A DNA stretch of 64,000 nt from contig NC_088238.1 of NCBI RefSeq assembly GCF_036934945.1, positions 17,073,307 to 17,137,306 on the forward strand, in the 5' to 3' direction. The position numbers were made by a program, and so were the translations under genes. Shown here piece after piece: positions 30,582 to 43,500 of the stretch. Position 1 is the first letter of the stretch; each line of letters opens with the position of its first letter. The notes below the pieces were generated by a model. That model worked only from the letters and a program-made list of their open reading frames with translations, was not told where the DNA came from and made no database searches. This stretch comes from Oncorhynchus masou masou (lineage: Eukaryota; Chordata; Actinopteri; Salmoniformes; Salmonidae).

Positions 30582-31244
30582 CGCCTATGGGGTGATCAGG
30601 GACGTTATCACACAATGTATAGGGGGTGGATTTTTTTTACCAGGACGGGATTGGGATTCAGAAACATCAGGGGAGGGGGTCAAGAGAGGAGGGACTCAAT
30701 GGACGGCCATGATGACTTCCCGCTGTTTGATTCAAGGCCTGACTGGGACTTGGATCATAAGATGTGCCTTAATGGATTACTATGGCAGAACAAGGAAGAC
30801 CATACAAGAAGACTATGTTTCTATAAAAGCTGTAGAGTTCGTAAAGAGTGGTTTGTCTATTTACTGTGTTTAGAGACTTGTGGGTCGGAGAGGGCGAGAG
30901 TTGGCGTATTTGAAAAACAGAAAAGTAACTGCACACTGTTTGAGTGTTCCCGAAATGGATTAGCAATGTTTCAAGGCAGGATCACCTTGTGTTGTCGAAA
31001 CGTTGCGGATACGTTTCGGGAGCGTTCTAACAGTGTGCAGGTATTCTTTTTTTCTTTTCCTTTGACTGTTTAGGTCCAACATGACCATAGTCAAGCAAAG
31101 CTAAAAAGTGCAACACACTTCTAATGAGGATGTAGACTGAATAACTACTTTGGTGACCAGGATGCAATAACTCACTATTACAAGTGAAGTCGCCAACATA
31201 AAGTAAACAAATGTTTGACTTGCCCTACTCCTGTATACAAGGAC
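30582..31244. other. parp11 3' flank / probable 3' UTR
   Basis: No further gene. Frames at 30,487-31,073 that continue past the stop codon are out-of-frame or UTR sequence. No polyadenylation signal is called confidently close to the stop. Confidence 0.4.
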
Positions 31245-31309
31245 CTGATTTCATAGATAGACATTGAATAAGTAGGTGTATCCAAACGTTTGACTGGAAC
31301 TGTGTATAA
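31245..31309 (+). mobile_element. Detached Tc1 terminal repeat
   Basis: GAATAAGTAGGTGTATCC followed by AAACGTTTGACTGGAACTG corresponds to the outer end seen at 32,710-32,745 (GAATGAGTAGATGTATCC ... TGGTACTG), in the same orientation. It is therefore a second terminal copy rather than the opposite inverted end of the neighbouring element. Confidence 0.6.
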
Positions 31310-31352
31310 GGGATATATTCATTGTAACTGTACAGTAATCTGCTCTTGTAAT

Positions 31353-32745
31353 ATTTTCTACATTGTAGAATAATAGTGAAGACATCAAATCTATGAAATA
31401 ACACATATGGAATCATGTAGTAACCAAATAAGTGTTAGAAGAATCTAAAATATATTTTGATTTGTTTAAGTAGCCACCCTTTGCCTTGATGACAGTTTTG
31501 CACACTTTTGGCATTCTCTCAACCAGCTTCATGAGGAATCATTTTCCAACAGTCTTGAAGGAGTTCCCACATATGCTGAGCACTTGTTGGCTGCTTTTCC
31601 TTCACTCTGTGGTCCAACTCATCCCAAACCATCTCCATTGGGTTGAGGTTGGGTGATTGTGGAGGCCAGGTCACCTGATGCAGCACTCTATCACTCTCCT
31701 TCTTGGTCAAATAGCCCTTATACAGTCATTGTCCTGTTAAAAACAAATGATCGTCCCACTAAGCGCAAACCAGATGGGATGGTGTATCGCTGCAGAATGC
31801 TGTGGTAGCCATGCTGGTTAAGTGTGCCTTGAATTCCTAAATAAATCACAGACCGTGTCACCAGGAATGCACCATCACACCTCCTCCTCCATGCTTCACG
31901 GTGGGAACCACACATGCGGAGATCATCCGTTCACCTACTCTGTCTCACAAAGACACAGCGGTTGTAACAAAAATGTGGACTAAAATTTGGACTCATCAGA
32001 CCAAAGGACAGATTTCCACCGGTCTAATGGAAACCGGTGGAATTGCTCATGTTTCTTGGCCCAAGCAAGTCTCTTCTTCTTATTGGTGTCCTTTAGTACT
32101 GTTTTTTTTGCAGAACTCTGAGAGGCATTTATTTGGGCTGCAATTTCTGAGGCTGGTAACTAATGAACTTATCCTCTGCAGCAGAGGTAACTCTGGGTCT
32201 TCCATTCCTGTGGCGGTCCTCATGAGAGCCAGTTTCTTCAGAGCGCTTGATGGTTTTTGTGACTGCACTTGAAGAAACTTTAAAAGTTCATCATGTCTTA
32301 AAGTAATGATGGACTATCGTTTCTCGTTGCTTATTTGAGCTGTTTATGCCATAATATGGACTTGTCACAACACAACTGATTGTCTCAAATGCGTTAAGAA
32401 GGAATTAAATTCCACAAATTAACTTTTAACAAGGCACACCTGTTCATTGAAATGCATTCCAGGTGACAACCTCATGAAACTGGTTGAAAAGGATTCCTCA
32501 TGAAGCTGGTTGAGAGAATGCCAAAAGTGTGCAAAGCTGTCATCAAGGCAAGGGGTGGCTACTTTGAAGAATCTCAATTATAAAATATATTTGGATTTGT
32601 TTAACACTTATTTGGTTACTGCATCATTCCATATGTGTTATTTCATAATTTTGAGGTCTTCACTATTATTCTTCAATGTAGAAAATAGTAAAAATAAAGA
32701 AAAACCCTCGAATGAGTAGATGTATCCAAACTTTTGGCTGGTACT
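31353..32745 (-). mobile_element. Decayed Tc1/mariner transposon
   Basis: Runs from TTTTCTACATTGTAGAATAA to the terminal GGCTGGTACTG at 32,745. Minus-strand transposase remnants include WPPQSPNLNPMEMVWDELD (31,519-31,710), the conserved third-acid region of Tc1 transposases. Other pieces at 31,718-32,268 are broken by stops. Copies of the sequence at the inverted ends (ATAACACATATGGAATCATG near 31,400; CATTCCATATGTGTTATTTC near 32,625) confirm the inverted arrangement. Confidence 0.85.
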
Positions 32746-33869
32746 GTATATATAATAAATATAGTTACCAAAGAAATTGGAATTCTAGGAAAACTCGATA
32801 GATTTCACATAGAGTTGCTCCAATTCTAACTGAACAGACAATGCAAACACTGCAATTGTACTATCACATCATATCATGCATGAGGCTTATAGTCAGCTCG
32901 TCTCTGTGTACTGTACTGTTGCAGATGCATTTTCTAAATGAAAGCTAGGTTATTGGCCTAGCTAGTGTTGCTAAGCTAAGAAACTGGATGAATCTCTTTG
33001 GGGACCGTTTGTGCAAGTCAAGTGATTGATTGCCTGAGTTAATTGAGGCCAAGATGGCTTTTAAAGGCCAATATGTCTTAAAATCTACTGCTTTCTCCTT
33101 CACCGCTATTGGTACCACGATCTGACAATGCAGTAGGCTACCTGTATATGTGTGCTGTATGTAGTTGATATATGCATGATAAGCACTCTCTTACCCCTTA
33201 AACAATCTACCTCCCTCATTCTGCACATTGTACATTGTTCAAGAAGGAAATACCCCCATGAAGATTTTCTTGAGCTGAATTAAAATGGTCTTTCCTCTTA
33301 ATGAGAGGGTGTCAAACTATGTCATAATGACAGTATTTTCGTGTTCATTTAAAGTCATGAAATGTTGGTCAGTACTTCATGTCCTCTGCTTTGATGTATA
33401 AACTTGATATGGGCTTGATTTAGGCCTACTGTTGTAATACACTGTAAATAAACAAAAATGTTATATGTGTATGTTTACCGGAGCGAGTCATGTTGAATGC
33501 AAGGTGTGCATTATTTTATCTATCTATTTCCTGCAAATACTACCAAGGATCATTGAAGGTTAAGCGATAGGGAAACAATGGAGGGAAATTAAATGCTGAG
33601 TGCATCTAATTGGCCACATGGTGGCAGTACAACACAAGATTACACCATACATTTCTGTTCAATCGTATTTGAACAATTGTCTTTTCTTAGTGAGGATTAT
33701 ACACATCGTCAGGAGATTTCAAGAATACAATCCGTTTGGATAAGAAGGAAATGCACACATTTAAAAAAAATCGTAACTAGCAGAATGAGTGAGTTCCTCC
33801 AGTCTTGACTGGAACAGCATGGACCAGTGACAACAAAATGAAGAAAGGACCTACGTTTTGTGTTGCATA
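32746..33869. other. Intergenic, no gene seen
   Basis: AT-rich sequence between two Tc1 elements. A CTGTAAATAAACAAAAATG string near 33,443 contains AATAAA on the plus strand and could serve as a distal polyadenylation signal for the upstream parp11 gene; this is speculative. Confidence 0.4.
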
Positions 33870-35016
33870 CAGTTGAAGTCGGAAGTTTACATACACTTAG
33901 GTTGTGTCATTAAAACGTATTTATCAACCAAACCACACATTTCTTGTTAAACTATAGTTTTGGCAAGTCAGTTAGGACATCTACTTTGTGCATGACACAA
34001 GTAATTTTCCAACAATTGTTGACAGACAGATTATTTCACTTATAATTCACTATCACAATTCCAGTGGGTCAGAAGTTTACATACACTAAGTTGACAGTGA
34101 CTTTAAACAGTTTGGAACATTCCATAAAATTATGTCATGGCTTTAGAAGCTTCTGGCAGGGTAATTGACATAATTTGAGTCAATTGGAGGTGTACCTGTG
34201 GATGTATTTCAAGTCCTACCTTCAAACTCACTGCCTCTTTGCTTGATATCATGGGAAAATCAAAAGAAATCAACCAAGACCTCAGAAAAACAATTGTAGA
34301 CCTCCACAAGTCTGGTTCATCCTTGGGAGTAATTTCCAAATGCCTGAAGGTACCACGGTCATCTGTACAAACAATAGTATGCCAGTATAAACACCATGGG
34401 ACAATGCAGCCGTCATATATTAAAGCAACATCTCAAGACATCAGTCAGGAAGTTAAAGCTTGGTCGCAAATGGGTCTTCCAAATGGACAATGACCCCAAG
34501 CAGACACCAAGCATACTTCCAAAGATGTGTCAAAATGGCGTAAGGACAACAAAGTCAAGGTATTGGAGTGGCCATCACAAAGCCCTGACCTCAATCCTAT
34601 AGAAAATGTGTGGGCAGAACTGAAAAAGTTTGTGCGAGCAAGGAGGCCTACAAACCTGACTCCAGTTACACCAGCTCTGTCAGGAGGAATGGGCCAATAT
34701 TCACCCAGTTTATTGTGGGAAGCTTGTGGAAGGCTACCCAAAACGTTTGACCCATGTTAAACAATTTAAAGGCAATGCTACCAAATACTAATTGCGTGTA
34801 TGTAAACTTCTGACCCACTGGGAATGTGATGAAATAAATAAAAGCTGAAATAAATCATTCTCTCTCCTATTATTCTGACATTTCACATTCTTAAAATAAA
34901 AGTGGTGATCCTAACTGACCTAAAACAGGACATTTTGACTAGGATTAAATGTCAGGAATTGAAACTAAGTTGAAATGTATTTGGCTACGGTGTATGTAAA
35001 CCTTCGACTTCAACTG
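33870..35016 (+). mobile_element. Internally deleted Tc1/mariner transposon
   Basis: Left end CAGTTGAAGTCGGAAGTTTA after a TA; right end CCTTCGACTTCAACTG. Plus-strand transposase pieces: MGKSKEINQDLRKTIVDLHK with a helix-turn-helix start (from 34,251), then FQMDNDPKQT and WPSQSPDLNPIENVWAELKK. At about 1.15 kb it is roughly 0.45 kb shorter than a full Tc1; the middle of the transposase, including the first catalytic Asp region, is missing. It lies between the two PARP11-like genes. Confidence 0.9.
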
Positions 35017-35365
35017 TGTATGCAAAACAAGTCTGACGTCAACTTTATTGGTGACTCAGACTTTCCATCCAACAAGCTGATTTATTTGAATCCACAGGTG
35101 AGAGTCATACACCAGACTTTCAGACAAGGACGTCCTCCTTTAAGAGGGTGTGGTTTGACTGGTGTTTTTACTACAGCATGTTCAAGCAGTGCTGAACCAG
35201 GTCAGGAGTGGCAGGCGAATCTTGGATAGCTACAGTACCATTCACCTTTACTACAAAACAAAACCTCAGGAGAAGGTAAAGTAACATTTTCCCTAGTATT
35301 TTATCAAGCCAAATTGAAGTGGTGTTTCAGTAAATAAGATGTGTGGGTTTGCTGTCCTGATGTAG

Positions 35366-38300
35366 ATGTGGACCCAATCAGAAAGCAGTCCAGAAGTTGA
35401 GGACATGGACACCTCAGACATGCCTGTTATGACAGATTACAAAACAAATCCATGGCATTGGTTCTACCTGGACACGAGGGGAACGTGGCACATGTTTGAG
35501 GTAGCTGTCTCTTTTGTCAGTCTAGAGTTCATCTCCCACTACGACGTTGACTTGACGTCTGTGCCCAGTGGTCCATCTCTTACATGTCTGAGACTTTGCT
35601 TTGTCTTATAAATGGTGTTTTTGTGTCAGAATGACCACATGGAAAGAAACTCTCTGACCAGTCAGGACATTGAAAGGTATTACACAATACATCCAAAAGG
35701 AGTCTTACAGATATCCACATCCAGAGGCATCAACAAGCTGGATTTCGCTGGTATTTACTTGATTCCTTCTATCAACCCGCATCCACAATAATATCATACA
35801 GTATTTATTTTCACATCAAAGGTTTTATGTTGTGAACTGATAGCACTGACTATTTGATTTCCAGAGATGGTTCTGACTGACATCAAAACAAGGAAGCAGA
35901 CGCCAATCAAACGATCCAACAACACTCACAACACTGGGAATAGTGGAAGGTGAGACTTTAGATTTGTCACTTGTGATCACTGGGGTTCAATACGTTATGG
36001 AATTGATCCAGATCAAACATGTCTCTGAAATGTATTGCTCCACCTTTAGGCAACACATCCTCTCACTTACTGAGAAATGAAAGTGAAACCAACTCACTGG
36101 TGGCTTGGTTTCTTTTAACATAACCGTGTGTATTTTGTTTCTCCTTTAGATGCTCTTGTGTTAGTTCAGTGCCCACACACTGGGAAGCGGTGGACCCCAA
36201 ATACCCCTATCAGGTGCAGATAAAAATAAAGTTAGAAAACAAAAACAAATGTACCACATCTCAGTTTTTGTCATCTCTTTCTTATTTATTTGGGAACACA
36301 AAGCAATATATGTCCAGTGCCAAATGGGATCATCTAAAGGGCAAGTTGTTGCTAACTCAATCACATCAGACGTTAGAAGTAGTATCTAGTATATATTCAA
36401 ACCTTAGTCCATTATTCTGCAATAATATAACATGTTTGTTTACTTTTTTGTGTGTGTTTGTAATCTGAGTATGATTTAATTTCCATCATTAACCCATAGG
36501 TGTTCTGTCTGAAGAGAGACACAGCTGAATAGAATTATGTGGCAGGCTGTTTAAAGGATGGGGAACTAGACAGACGCATCAAATCCATCTGTAGAATACG
36601 GAACCTGGACCTCTGGGAGTTTTACTGTAGGTAAGATACATCATCATCAGCATCATAATAGTATTATCATTTCTCCAGAAATAGATGGATGTAGTACAGT
36701 ATACATTTCCTATCTAATTTGGTGGTATTCTATCACTATTGGTATTGTATTCACCATTGTAAAAACTATTGGTCGCTAAATCCGGAGATATGACAGACCA
36801 TGTAAAAAACTGTTGGTCACTAAATCCGGCTAGAAGGACCACGTGAAAACGGTTGGCTGTGAATGCCCTCACCTGTCTGAGCGGTCGGCTGTGAATGCCC
36901 TCACCCGTCTGAGCGGTCGGCTGTGAATGCCCTCACCTGTCTGAGCGGTCGGCTGTGAATGCCCTCACCTGTCTGAGTGGTCGGCTGTGAATGCCCTCAC
37001 CTGTCTGAGCGGTCGGCTGTGAATGCCCTCACCCGTCTGAGCGGTCGGCTGTGAATGCCCTCACCTGTCTGAGCGGTCGGCTGTGAATGCCCTCACCTGT
37101 CTGAGCGGTCGGCTGTGAATGCCCTCACCTGTCTGAGCGGTCGGCTGTGAATGCCCTCACCTGTCTGAGCGGTCGGCTGTGAATGCCCTCACCTGTCTGA
37201 GCGGTCGGTTGTGAATGCCCTCACCCGCGATATACTTCTAACTGATTGGTTTGGTTCTGTCCTCTAGTGCTGTCCGGTTAGAACATGATGTTGAAGCCAC
37301 TATGGAAAATGCTGTGGTAGCGTGTGCATGCAAAAGACTGTTTACCAAAACAACAATTAAACCACTTCTGCAAAAGTACTTGTGCAACCAATGCAATAAG
37401 ACTTTTGGCTGTACGGAATAATACTACATATGATAAACAATAGGCAAAGCAGTATTGGCAACTTGAACATTACAGAATAGTAACAGCCACACAGTAGAAC
37501 ATATGTCTGAAAGCTATCAAAGTAACAGTAAGTAATTAATGGTATTTTTGGGGCTCCCGAGTGGCACAGCGGTCTAAGGCACTGCATCTCAGTGCTAGAA
37601 GCGTCACTACAGACCTTGGTTTGATTCCAGGCTGTATCACAATTGGCCGGGATTGGGAGTTCCATAGGGCGGCGCACAATTGGCCCAGCGGTGTCCGGGT
37701 TAGTGTTTGGCCGGGGTAGGCTGTCAATGTAAATAAGAATTTGTTCTTAACTGACTTGCCTAGTTAAAAGAAGGTTAAATAAAAACATTTGAATTACACA
37801 GCATGTAAAACCTCTAATAAACCCCCTGCATTACAATACACACACAACATTCAGACATTCGTGTTACTGTCGACAACTAAAAGTTGTCAGAAACATGCGT
37901 CTTCTCCCTTCGGACTACGATAATGCTCTGACCTGAGTGGGCGGGTGCAGTGTCCAGATGCTGGGGTGGCAGGGTAGCCTAGTAGTTAGAGCGTTGGACT
38001 AGTAACCGGAAGGTTGCAAGTTCAAACCCCCGAGCTGACAAGGTACAAATCTGTCGTTCTGCCCCTGAACAGGCAGTTAACCCACTGTTCCTAGGCCGTC
38101 ATCGAAAATAAGAATTTGTTCTGAACTGACTTGCCTCGTTAAATAAAGGTAAAAAAAAAAAACTAATTTCCAAGCGCTAATATTGGTTGAAAATGTCAGT
38201 TCTGTGATGGGTGAGGGATAACTTAGGTAGGCTGAGCAGCTGAACTGAAGGGACTGTGAGAGGAGTTATGTAGAGAGGAAAGGAGCAGGAAGGCCTTTTT

Positions 38301-38871
38301 TTACAACCATGGTGATTTGTCTTTTTAAAGGAAAAAGATTCAGTTGGGAAGGATTCAAGGTGTTACAGAGGTCAAGGAGGAGAAGCTGTTTCATGGAACA
38401 AAAGTCAGCAACGTACACTCTATTTGTACATACAATTTTGACAACAGGTTAGCTGGTATCAACGGCCATATTCTTGGAAAAGGTAAGTGATGATGAAACA
38501 GGCCATAAATGAATATAGTATGTATGACAGCAGGTATAATCTCTCTGGTACAGTAACCCCATTATTACCCCTCTTCTTCCTTTTATGTAGGAACCTCATA
38601 TGCAGATAAGTACAGTCCATGGAACACTGATCCCGTACCTCTGTTTGGTGAGGCACCACAAGGCTTCAGTAGCCAAAAGACCAAAACAATGTTTCTGTGC
38701 AAGGTGATAGTTGGGAAAACGACACTGGGAAAGACAGATTTCCTCAAGCCTGATGACAAAAGTGCAATCAACTTCCATGACAGTTGTGTGGACAATGTCA
38801 TGTATCCCAGAATTTTTGTCATATTTGATCCCAATCAGATATATCCAGAGTACTTAATTCAGTACTATTGA
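35366..38871 (+). CDS. parp11-like: Second PARP11-like gene, with in-frame TAG (possible pseudogene)
   Basis: Tandem paralogue with the same exon plan: 35366-35500, 35630-35750, 35865-35949, 36150-36213, 36500-36630, 38331-38482, 38591-38871. Phases match throughout; 323 codons in all. WWE part: WHWFYLDTRGTWHMFE. Catalytic part: LFHGT gives H200, but the usual G-[TS]-Y-F-A reads GTSYADKYS, so the triad tyrosine position holds Ser with Tyr one place later. The C-terminus NQIYPEYLIQYY keeps the third triad residue (Ile). The exon-6-equivalent has TAG at 36530-36532 (codon 146) where a Tyr is expected; downstream frames stay open. An in-frame alternative acceptor (TTTAAAG|GAT at 36,557) would skip it. 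The start ATG is the first base of its exon (35,366), so a further 5' exon is possible. AATAAA overlaps the stop region (38,872). Confidence 0.8.
36849..37228. repeat. 32-bp minisatellite in the second PARP11-like gene
   Basis: About 12 copies of a 32-bp unit, GGTCGGCTGTGAATGCCCTC then ACCTGTCTGAGC, with T/C variants in ACCCGTCTGAG. Located in the intron after the TAG-bearing exon. Confidence 0.95.
37551..37795 (+). mobile_element. tRNA-derived salmonid SINE (SmaI/FokI-like), full length
   Basis: Begins GGGCTCCCGAGTGGCACAG; the head includes GGTCTAAGGCACTGCATC and TTTGATTCCAGGCTG. The body has GGGCGGCGCACAATTGGCCC and CCGGGTTAG, and the 3' part is TAAGAATTTGTTCTTAACTG ... AAATAAA. More complete than the copy at 5,303. 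Plus orientation, within the intron of the second PARP11-like gene. Confidence 0.88.
37963..38160 (+). mobile_element. HpaI-type salmonid SINE
   Basis: tRNA-like head GTAGCCTAGTAGTTAGAGCG and GGTTGCAAGTTCAAACCC, then GAGCTGACAAGGTACAAATC, CAGTTAACCCACTG (holding the GTTAAC HpaI site that names the family), CTAGGCCGTCAT, and a TAAATAAAGGTAAAA tail. HpaI SINEs occur across salmonids, which supports the organism call. Confidence 0.85.
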
Positions 38872-40589
38872 AATAAAGATGGAGACCGAGTGACCTACAA
38901 TGAGTTGCCATGTGCAATATGAACTCATCAGCCTGTCATTGGAATGCTGTTATTTTAAACAGTGGTCCATTGTCAATGAAATCATTTCTATTACGATGGA
39001 TTGTGTAATAGGCTATTGCAGTGGTGTCGGAACAGGGCGGCGCTCAGGGGCTGTGGGTGTTTGAGTGAGAAAGACAAGGAGGAGAACCAACGAGTCAACA
39101 CAGCCCCCTTCATTATCGCCGCATTGTGCCGACTACATGAAAGAGCCATTCCAGACTCTGAAGCAGGAGGATTTTGAAAGGTAGGTGTTAGCGAGACTCG
39201 TTAGCCTACAGTAGGAAAGGTTGTGGCCTAGTAAAAAAAGATTTTTAGAACACTGGCAGTAGAGGTCGCTGTTGACCTTGATCGCACCTGTAGGCCCCTT
39301 TCCATGTTTGAAGATGAGATGCTAAAATGCTCGATTTCTGTCAACTCAGGGCAGTCACTCCGCTGTACTGGAATGGAATTAAAACTTTGAATGAATCAAA
39401 TGAATTGGACATGTCCATTGATTTTTTTATTTTTTTTTTGCATATTTTGCTCTGAATTGGTCCTTGAAATCACCAGTGTTTTGTAAATTATAATTCAAAG
39501 TTTTCACTGTGACTAAACCACAACATTTATTTGAGTTCAAAACCATTTCCTTGTCAGGCCAAATGTTCACTTAAACAGTATGCACACAGTTTAAACCAAA
39601 TCAAGCCTTGCATTTCATCACAACAAGCTACATATAAACAAATATCACACAAAAATGAATTTAGTAAATGTTAGGATACCTCTGTCTAAACTGTTTAGGT
39701 GAGGTGACAAATTATTTCTGTTCTCATTGGAACAAGCATGGAAGTATAGAAACATCTGAAATACAACCTCTTCTGAAAGGGTTTGAGTTTGCAGTTTCTA
39801 AAACAATCAGGGCAGGTTTCCCAGACCCAGATAAACCTTGTCCTGGACTAAAAACCTAAATAAATGGAGAGTTTCCATTGAAGATGCTTTTCAGTCCAGG
39901 CCTGAGGGTTTCCCGGACACAGAGTAAACCTAATCTGTGGAGTCTTATTATCAGTGTCGATGCAACATGGCATTCAGCATGAAATTCACCTTGAACAGGA
40001 TCCTCATTTCTACATGACCAGACAGTTTTTGCTGCGTGTTTGAAGTGCTGTTGTTGGACTGGAAATGGCTCCTCCGGTCCTCACATAGTGAGGTCAGCCA
40101 CACGGAAAGGAGGAAGAGAGTGCATCAAAGCTGAACTCACGTAACCTGGGAAACACAGATTCACATTGAGATGGAGCCACACTGAGAGAACTAGACCACT
40201 CTATTTCCTCTCTCTACAGGGGTCGGGAGACACCTTCATGTTACTCTGAATAGTTTAGCACATTGAAGACACTATTTTGTGTGTGTGATATACATATTTG
40301 GGCTACTAGCTGTATCTCTGACATTTTGATGACTTTTTTTCAGCTCTTGTTTGTTTTTTCTTGGCCTCCTCCACTTTCTACCCATATTGCCTTTCAGTCT
40401 TGAACTTTAGCTAAACCCTTTCCCATGGAAAAGAAGGGCTATAGATCCGTTACCTTATATTTCCCAGTCAATGTTGATGAAAAGTGTTCAAGTTGGATGA
40501 AGCCACAATGCTAATCCTCAATAGAGATCCTTCGCTCCTTCAAAGGTATGATGTTACACAATAGATAATAAATATGTAATGTTCCCCTA
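38872..40589. other. Intergenic, no gene seen
   Basis: 3' flank of the second PARP11-like gene, then AT-rich sequence. A splice-donor-like GAAAG|GTAGGTG at about 39,180 follows GCAGGAGGATTTTGAAAG, but no connecting exon was found. Two GG(T)TTCCC(A/G)GAC motifs (39,810-39,930) look like parts of a dispersed repeat. Confidence 0.4.
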
Positions 40590-43500
40590 TTCCATGTACC
40601 TACCCTATCACTCCTAATGGCAGTCTCTCAGTCCAACTGTATCACTCCTAATGGCAGCCTCTCAGTCCAACTGTATCACTCCTAATGGCAGCCTCTCAGT
40701 CCAACTGTATCACTCCTAATGGCAGCCTCTCAGTCCAACTAATGGCAGTCTCTCAGTCATCACTCCTAATGGCAGTCTCTCAGTCCAACTGTATCACTCC
40801 TAATGGCAGTCTCTCAGTCCAACTGTATCACTCCTAATGGCAGTCTCTCAGTCCAACTGTATCACTCCTAATGGCAGTCTCTCAGTCCAACTGTATCACT
40901 CCTAATATCAACTGTATCCTAATGGCAGTCTCTCAGTCCAACTGTATCACTCCTAATGGCAGCCTCTCAGTCCAACTGTATCACTCCTAATGGCAGTCTC
41001 TCAGTCCAACTGTATCACTCCTAATGGCAGCCTCTCAGTCCAACTGTATCACTCCTAATGGCAGTCTCTCAGTCCAACTGTATCACTCCTAATGGCAGCC
41101 TCTCAGTCCAACTGTATCACTCCTAATGGCAGTCTCTCAGTCCAACTGTATCACTCCTAATGGCAGTCTCTCAGTCCAACTGTATCACTCCTAATGGCAG
41201 TCTCTCAGTCCAACTGTATCACTCCTAATGGCAGTCTCTCAGTCCAACTGCATCACTCCTAATGGCAGTCTCTCAGTCCAACTGTATCACTCCTAATGGC
41301 AGCCTCTCAGTCCAACTGTATCACTCCTAATGGCAGCCTCTCAGTCCAACTGTATCACTCCTAATGGCAGTCTCTCAGTCCAACTGTATCACTCCTAATG
41401 GCAGTCCAACTGTATCACTCCTAATGGCAGTCTCTCAGTCCAGTCCTAATGGCAGTCTCTCAGTCACTCCTAATGGCAGTCTCTCAGTCCAACTGTATCA
41501 CTCCTAATGGCAGTCTCTCAGTCCAACTGTATCACTCCTAATGGCACTCCTAATCAGTCCAACTGTATCACTCCTAATGGCAGCCTCTCAGTCCAACTGT
41601 ATCACTCCTAATGGCAGTCTCTCAGTCCAACTGTATCACTCCTAATGGCAGCCTCTCAGTCCAACTGTATCACTCCTAATGGCAGCCTCTCAGTCCAACT
41701 GTATCACTCCTAATGTCCAACTGTATCACTCCTAATCAGTCTCTCAGTCCAACTGTATCACTCCTAATGGCAGTCTCTCAGTCCAACTGTACTCACTCCT
41801 AATGGCACAGTCCAACTGTATCACTCCTAATGGCAGTCTCTCAGTCCAACTGTATCACTCCTAATGGCAGCTCTCTCAGTCCTAATGGCACTCTATCCAC
41901 TCCTAATGGCAGCCTCTCAGTCCAACTGTATCTCTAATGGCAGTCTCTCAGTCCAACTGTATCACTCCTAATGGCAGTCTCTCAGTCCAACTGTATCACT
42001 CCTAATGGCAGCCTCTCAGTCCAACTAATGGCAGCCTCTCAGTCCACTCCTAATGGCAGTCTCTCAGTCCACTGTACTGGCAGTCTCTAGTCCAACACTC
42101 CTAATGCCTCTCAGTCCACTGTCTCTCAGTCCAACTGTATCACTCCTAATGACACTGTCTCTCAGTCCAACTCTACTCCTAATGGCAGTCTCTCAGTCCA
42201 ACTGTATCACTCCTAATGGCAGTCTCTCAGTCCAACTGTCTAATGCACTCTACCAGTCCAACTGTACTCTCACTCCTAATGGCAGTCTCTCAGTCCAACT
42301 GTATCACTCCTAATGGCAGTCTCTCTCAGTCCAACTCTACCACTCCTAATGGCAGTCTCTCAGTCCAACTGTATCACTCCTAATGGCAGCCTCTCAGTCC
42401 AACTGACTGGCAGTCTCTATCCACTCCTAATGGCAGCCTCTCAGTCCAACTCTACCACTCCTAATGACAGTGTCTCTCAGTCTGACTCTGTACTCCTAAT
42501 GGCAGTCTCTCAGTCCAACTGTATCACTCCTAATGGTCTCTCAGTCCTGACTCTACCACTCCTAATGGCAGTCTCTCAGTCCAACTGTATCACTCCTAAT
42601 GGCAGCCTCTCTCACTGTCACTCCTAATGGCAGTCTCTATCACTCCTAATGACAGTGTCTCTCAGTCCAACTCTATCACTCCTAATGGCAGTGTCTCTCA
42701 GTCCAACTGTATCACTCCTAATGGCAGTCTCTCAGTCCAAGTGTCCTAATGGCAGTCTCTCAGTCCAACTGTATCACTCCTAATGGCAGTCTCTCAGTCC
42801 AACTCTATCACTCCTAATGGCAGTCTCTCAGTCCAACTGTATCACTCCTAATGGCAGTCTCTCAGTCTCTCAGTCTGACTCTATCAGTCCAACTGTATGA
42901 CTCCTAATGGCAGTCTCTCAGTCTGACTCTATCACTCCTAATGCAGTCTCTCAGTCTCAGTCCAACTGTATCACTCCTAATGGCAGTCTCTCAGTCCAAC
43001 TCTACCACTCCTAATGGCAGTGTCTCTCAGTCCAACTCTATCACTCCTAATGACAGACAGTCTCTCAGTCCAACTCTATCACTCCTAATGCACACTAATG
43101 ACAGTGTCTCTCAGTCTACCACTCCTAATGACAGTCTCTCAGTCCAACTCTATCACTCCACTCTCAGTCTAACTGTATCAGTCTCTCAGTCTGACTCAGT
43201 CTGACTCTACCACTCCTAATGACAGCAGTCTCTCAGTCTGACTCTACCACTCCTAATGACAGTGTCTCTCAGTCTGACTCTACCACTCCTAATGACAGTG
43301 TCTCTCAGTCTGACTCTACCACTCCTAATGACAGTCAGTGTCTCTCAGTCTGACTCTACCACTCCTAATGGCAGCCTCTCAGTCTGACTCTATCACTCCT
43401 AATGACAGTCTCTCAGTCTGACTCTACCACTCCTAATGACAGTCTCTCAGTCTGTCTGACAGTGTCTCTCAGTCTGACTCTACCACTCCTAATGACAGTG

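Noticed and set aside
30487..31073. Plus-strand frames of 128 and 152 codons after the parp11 catalytic region
   Set aside because: They are other frames of the last parp11 exon running into its 3' UTR, with no domain of their own.
37963..38050. tRNA gene
   Set aside because: A/B-box-like sequence belongs to a SINE head with a SINE body and tail; the same holds for 5,303, 37,551 and 52,018-52,155.
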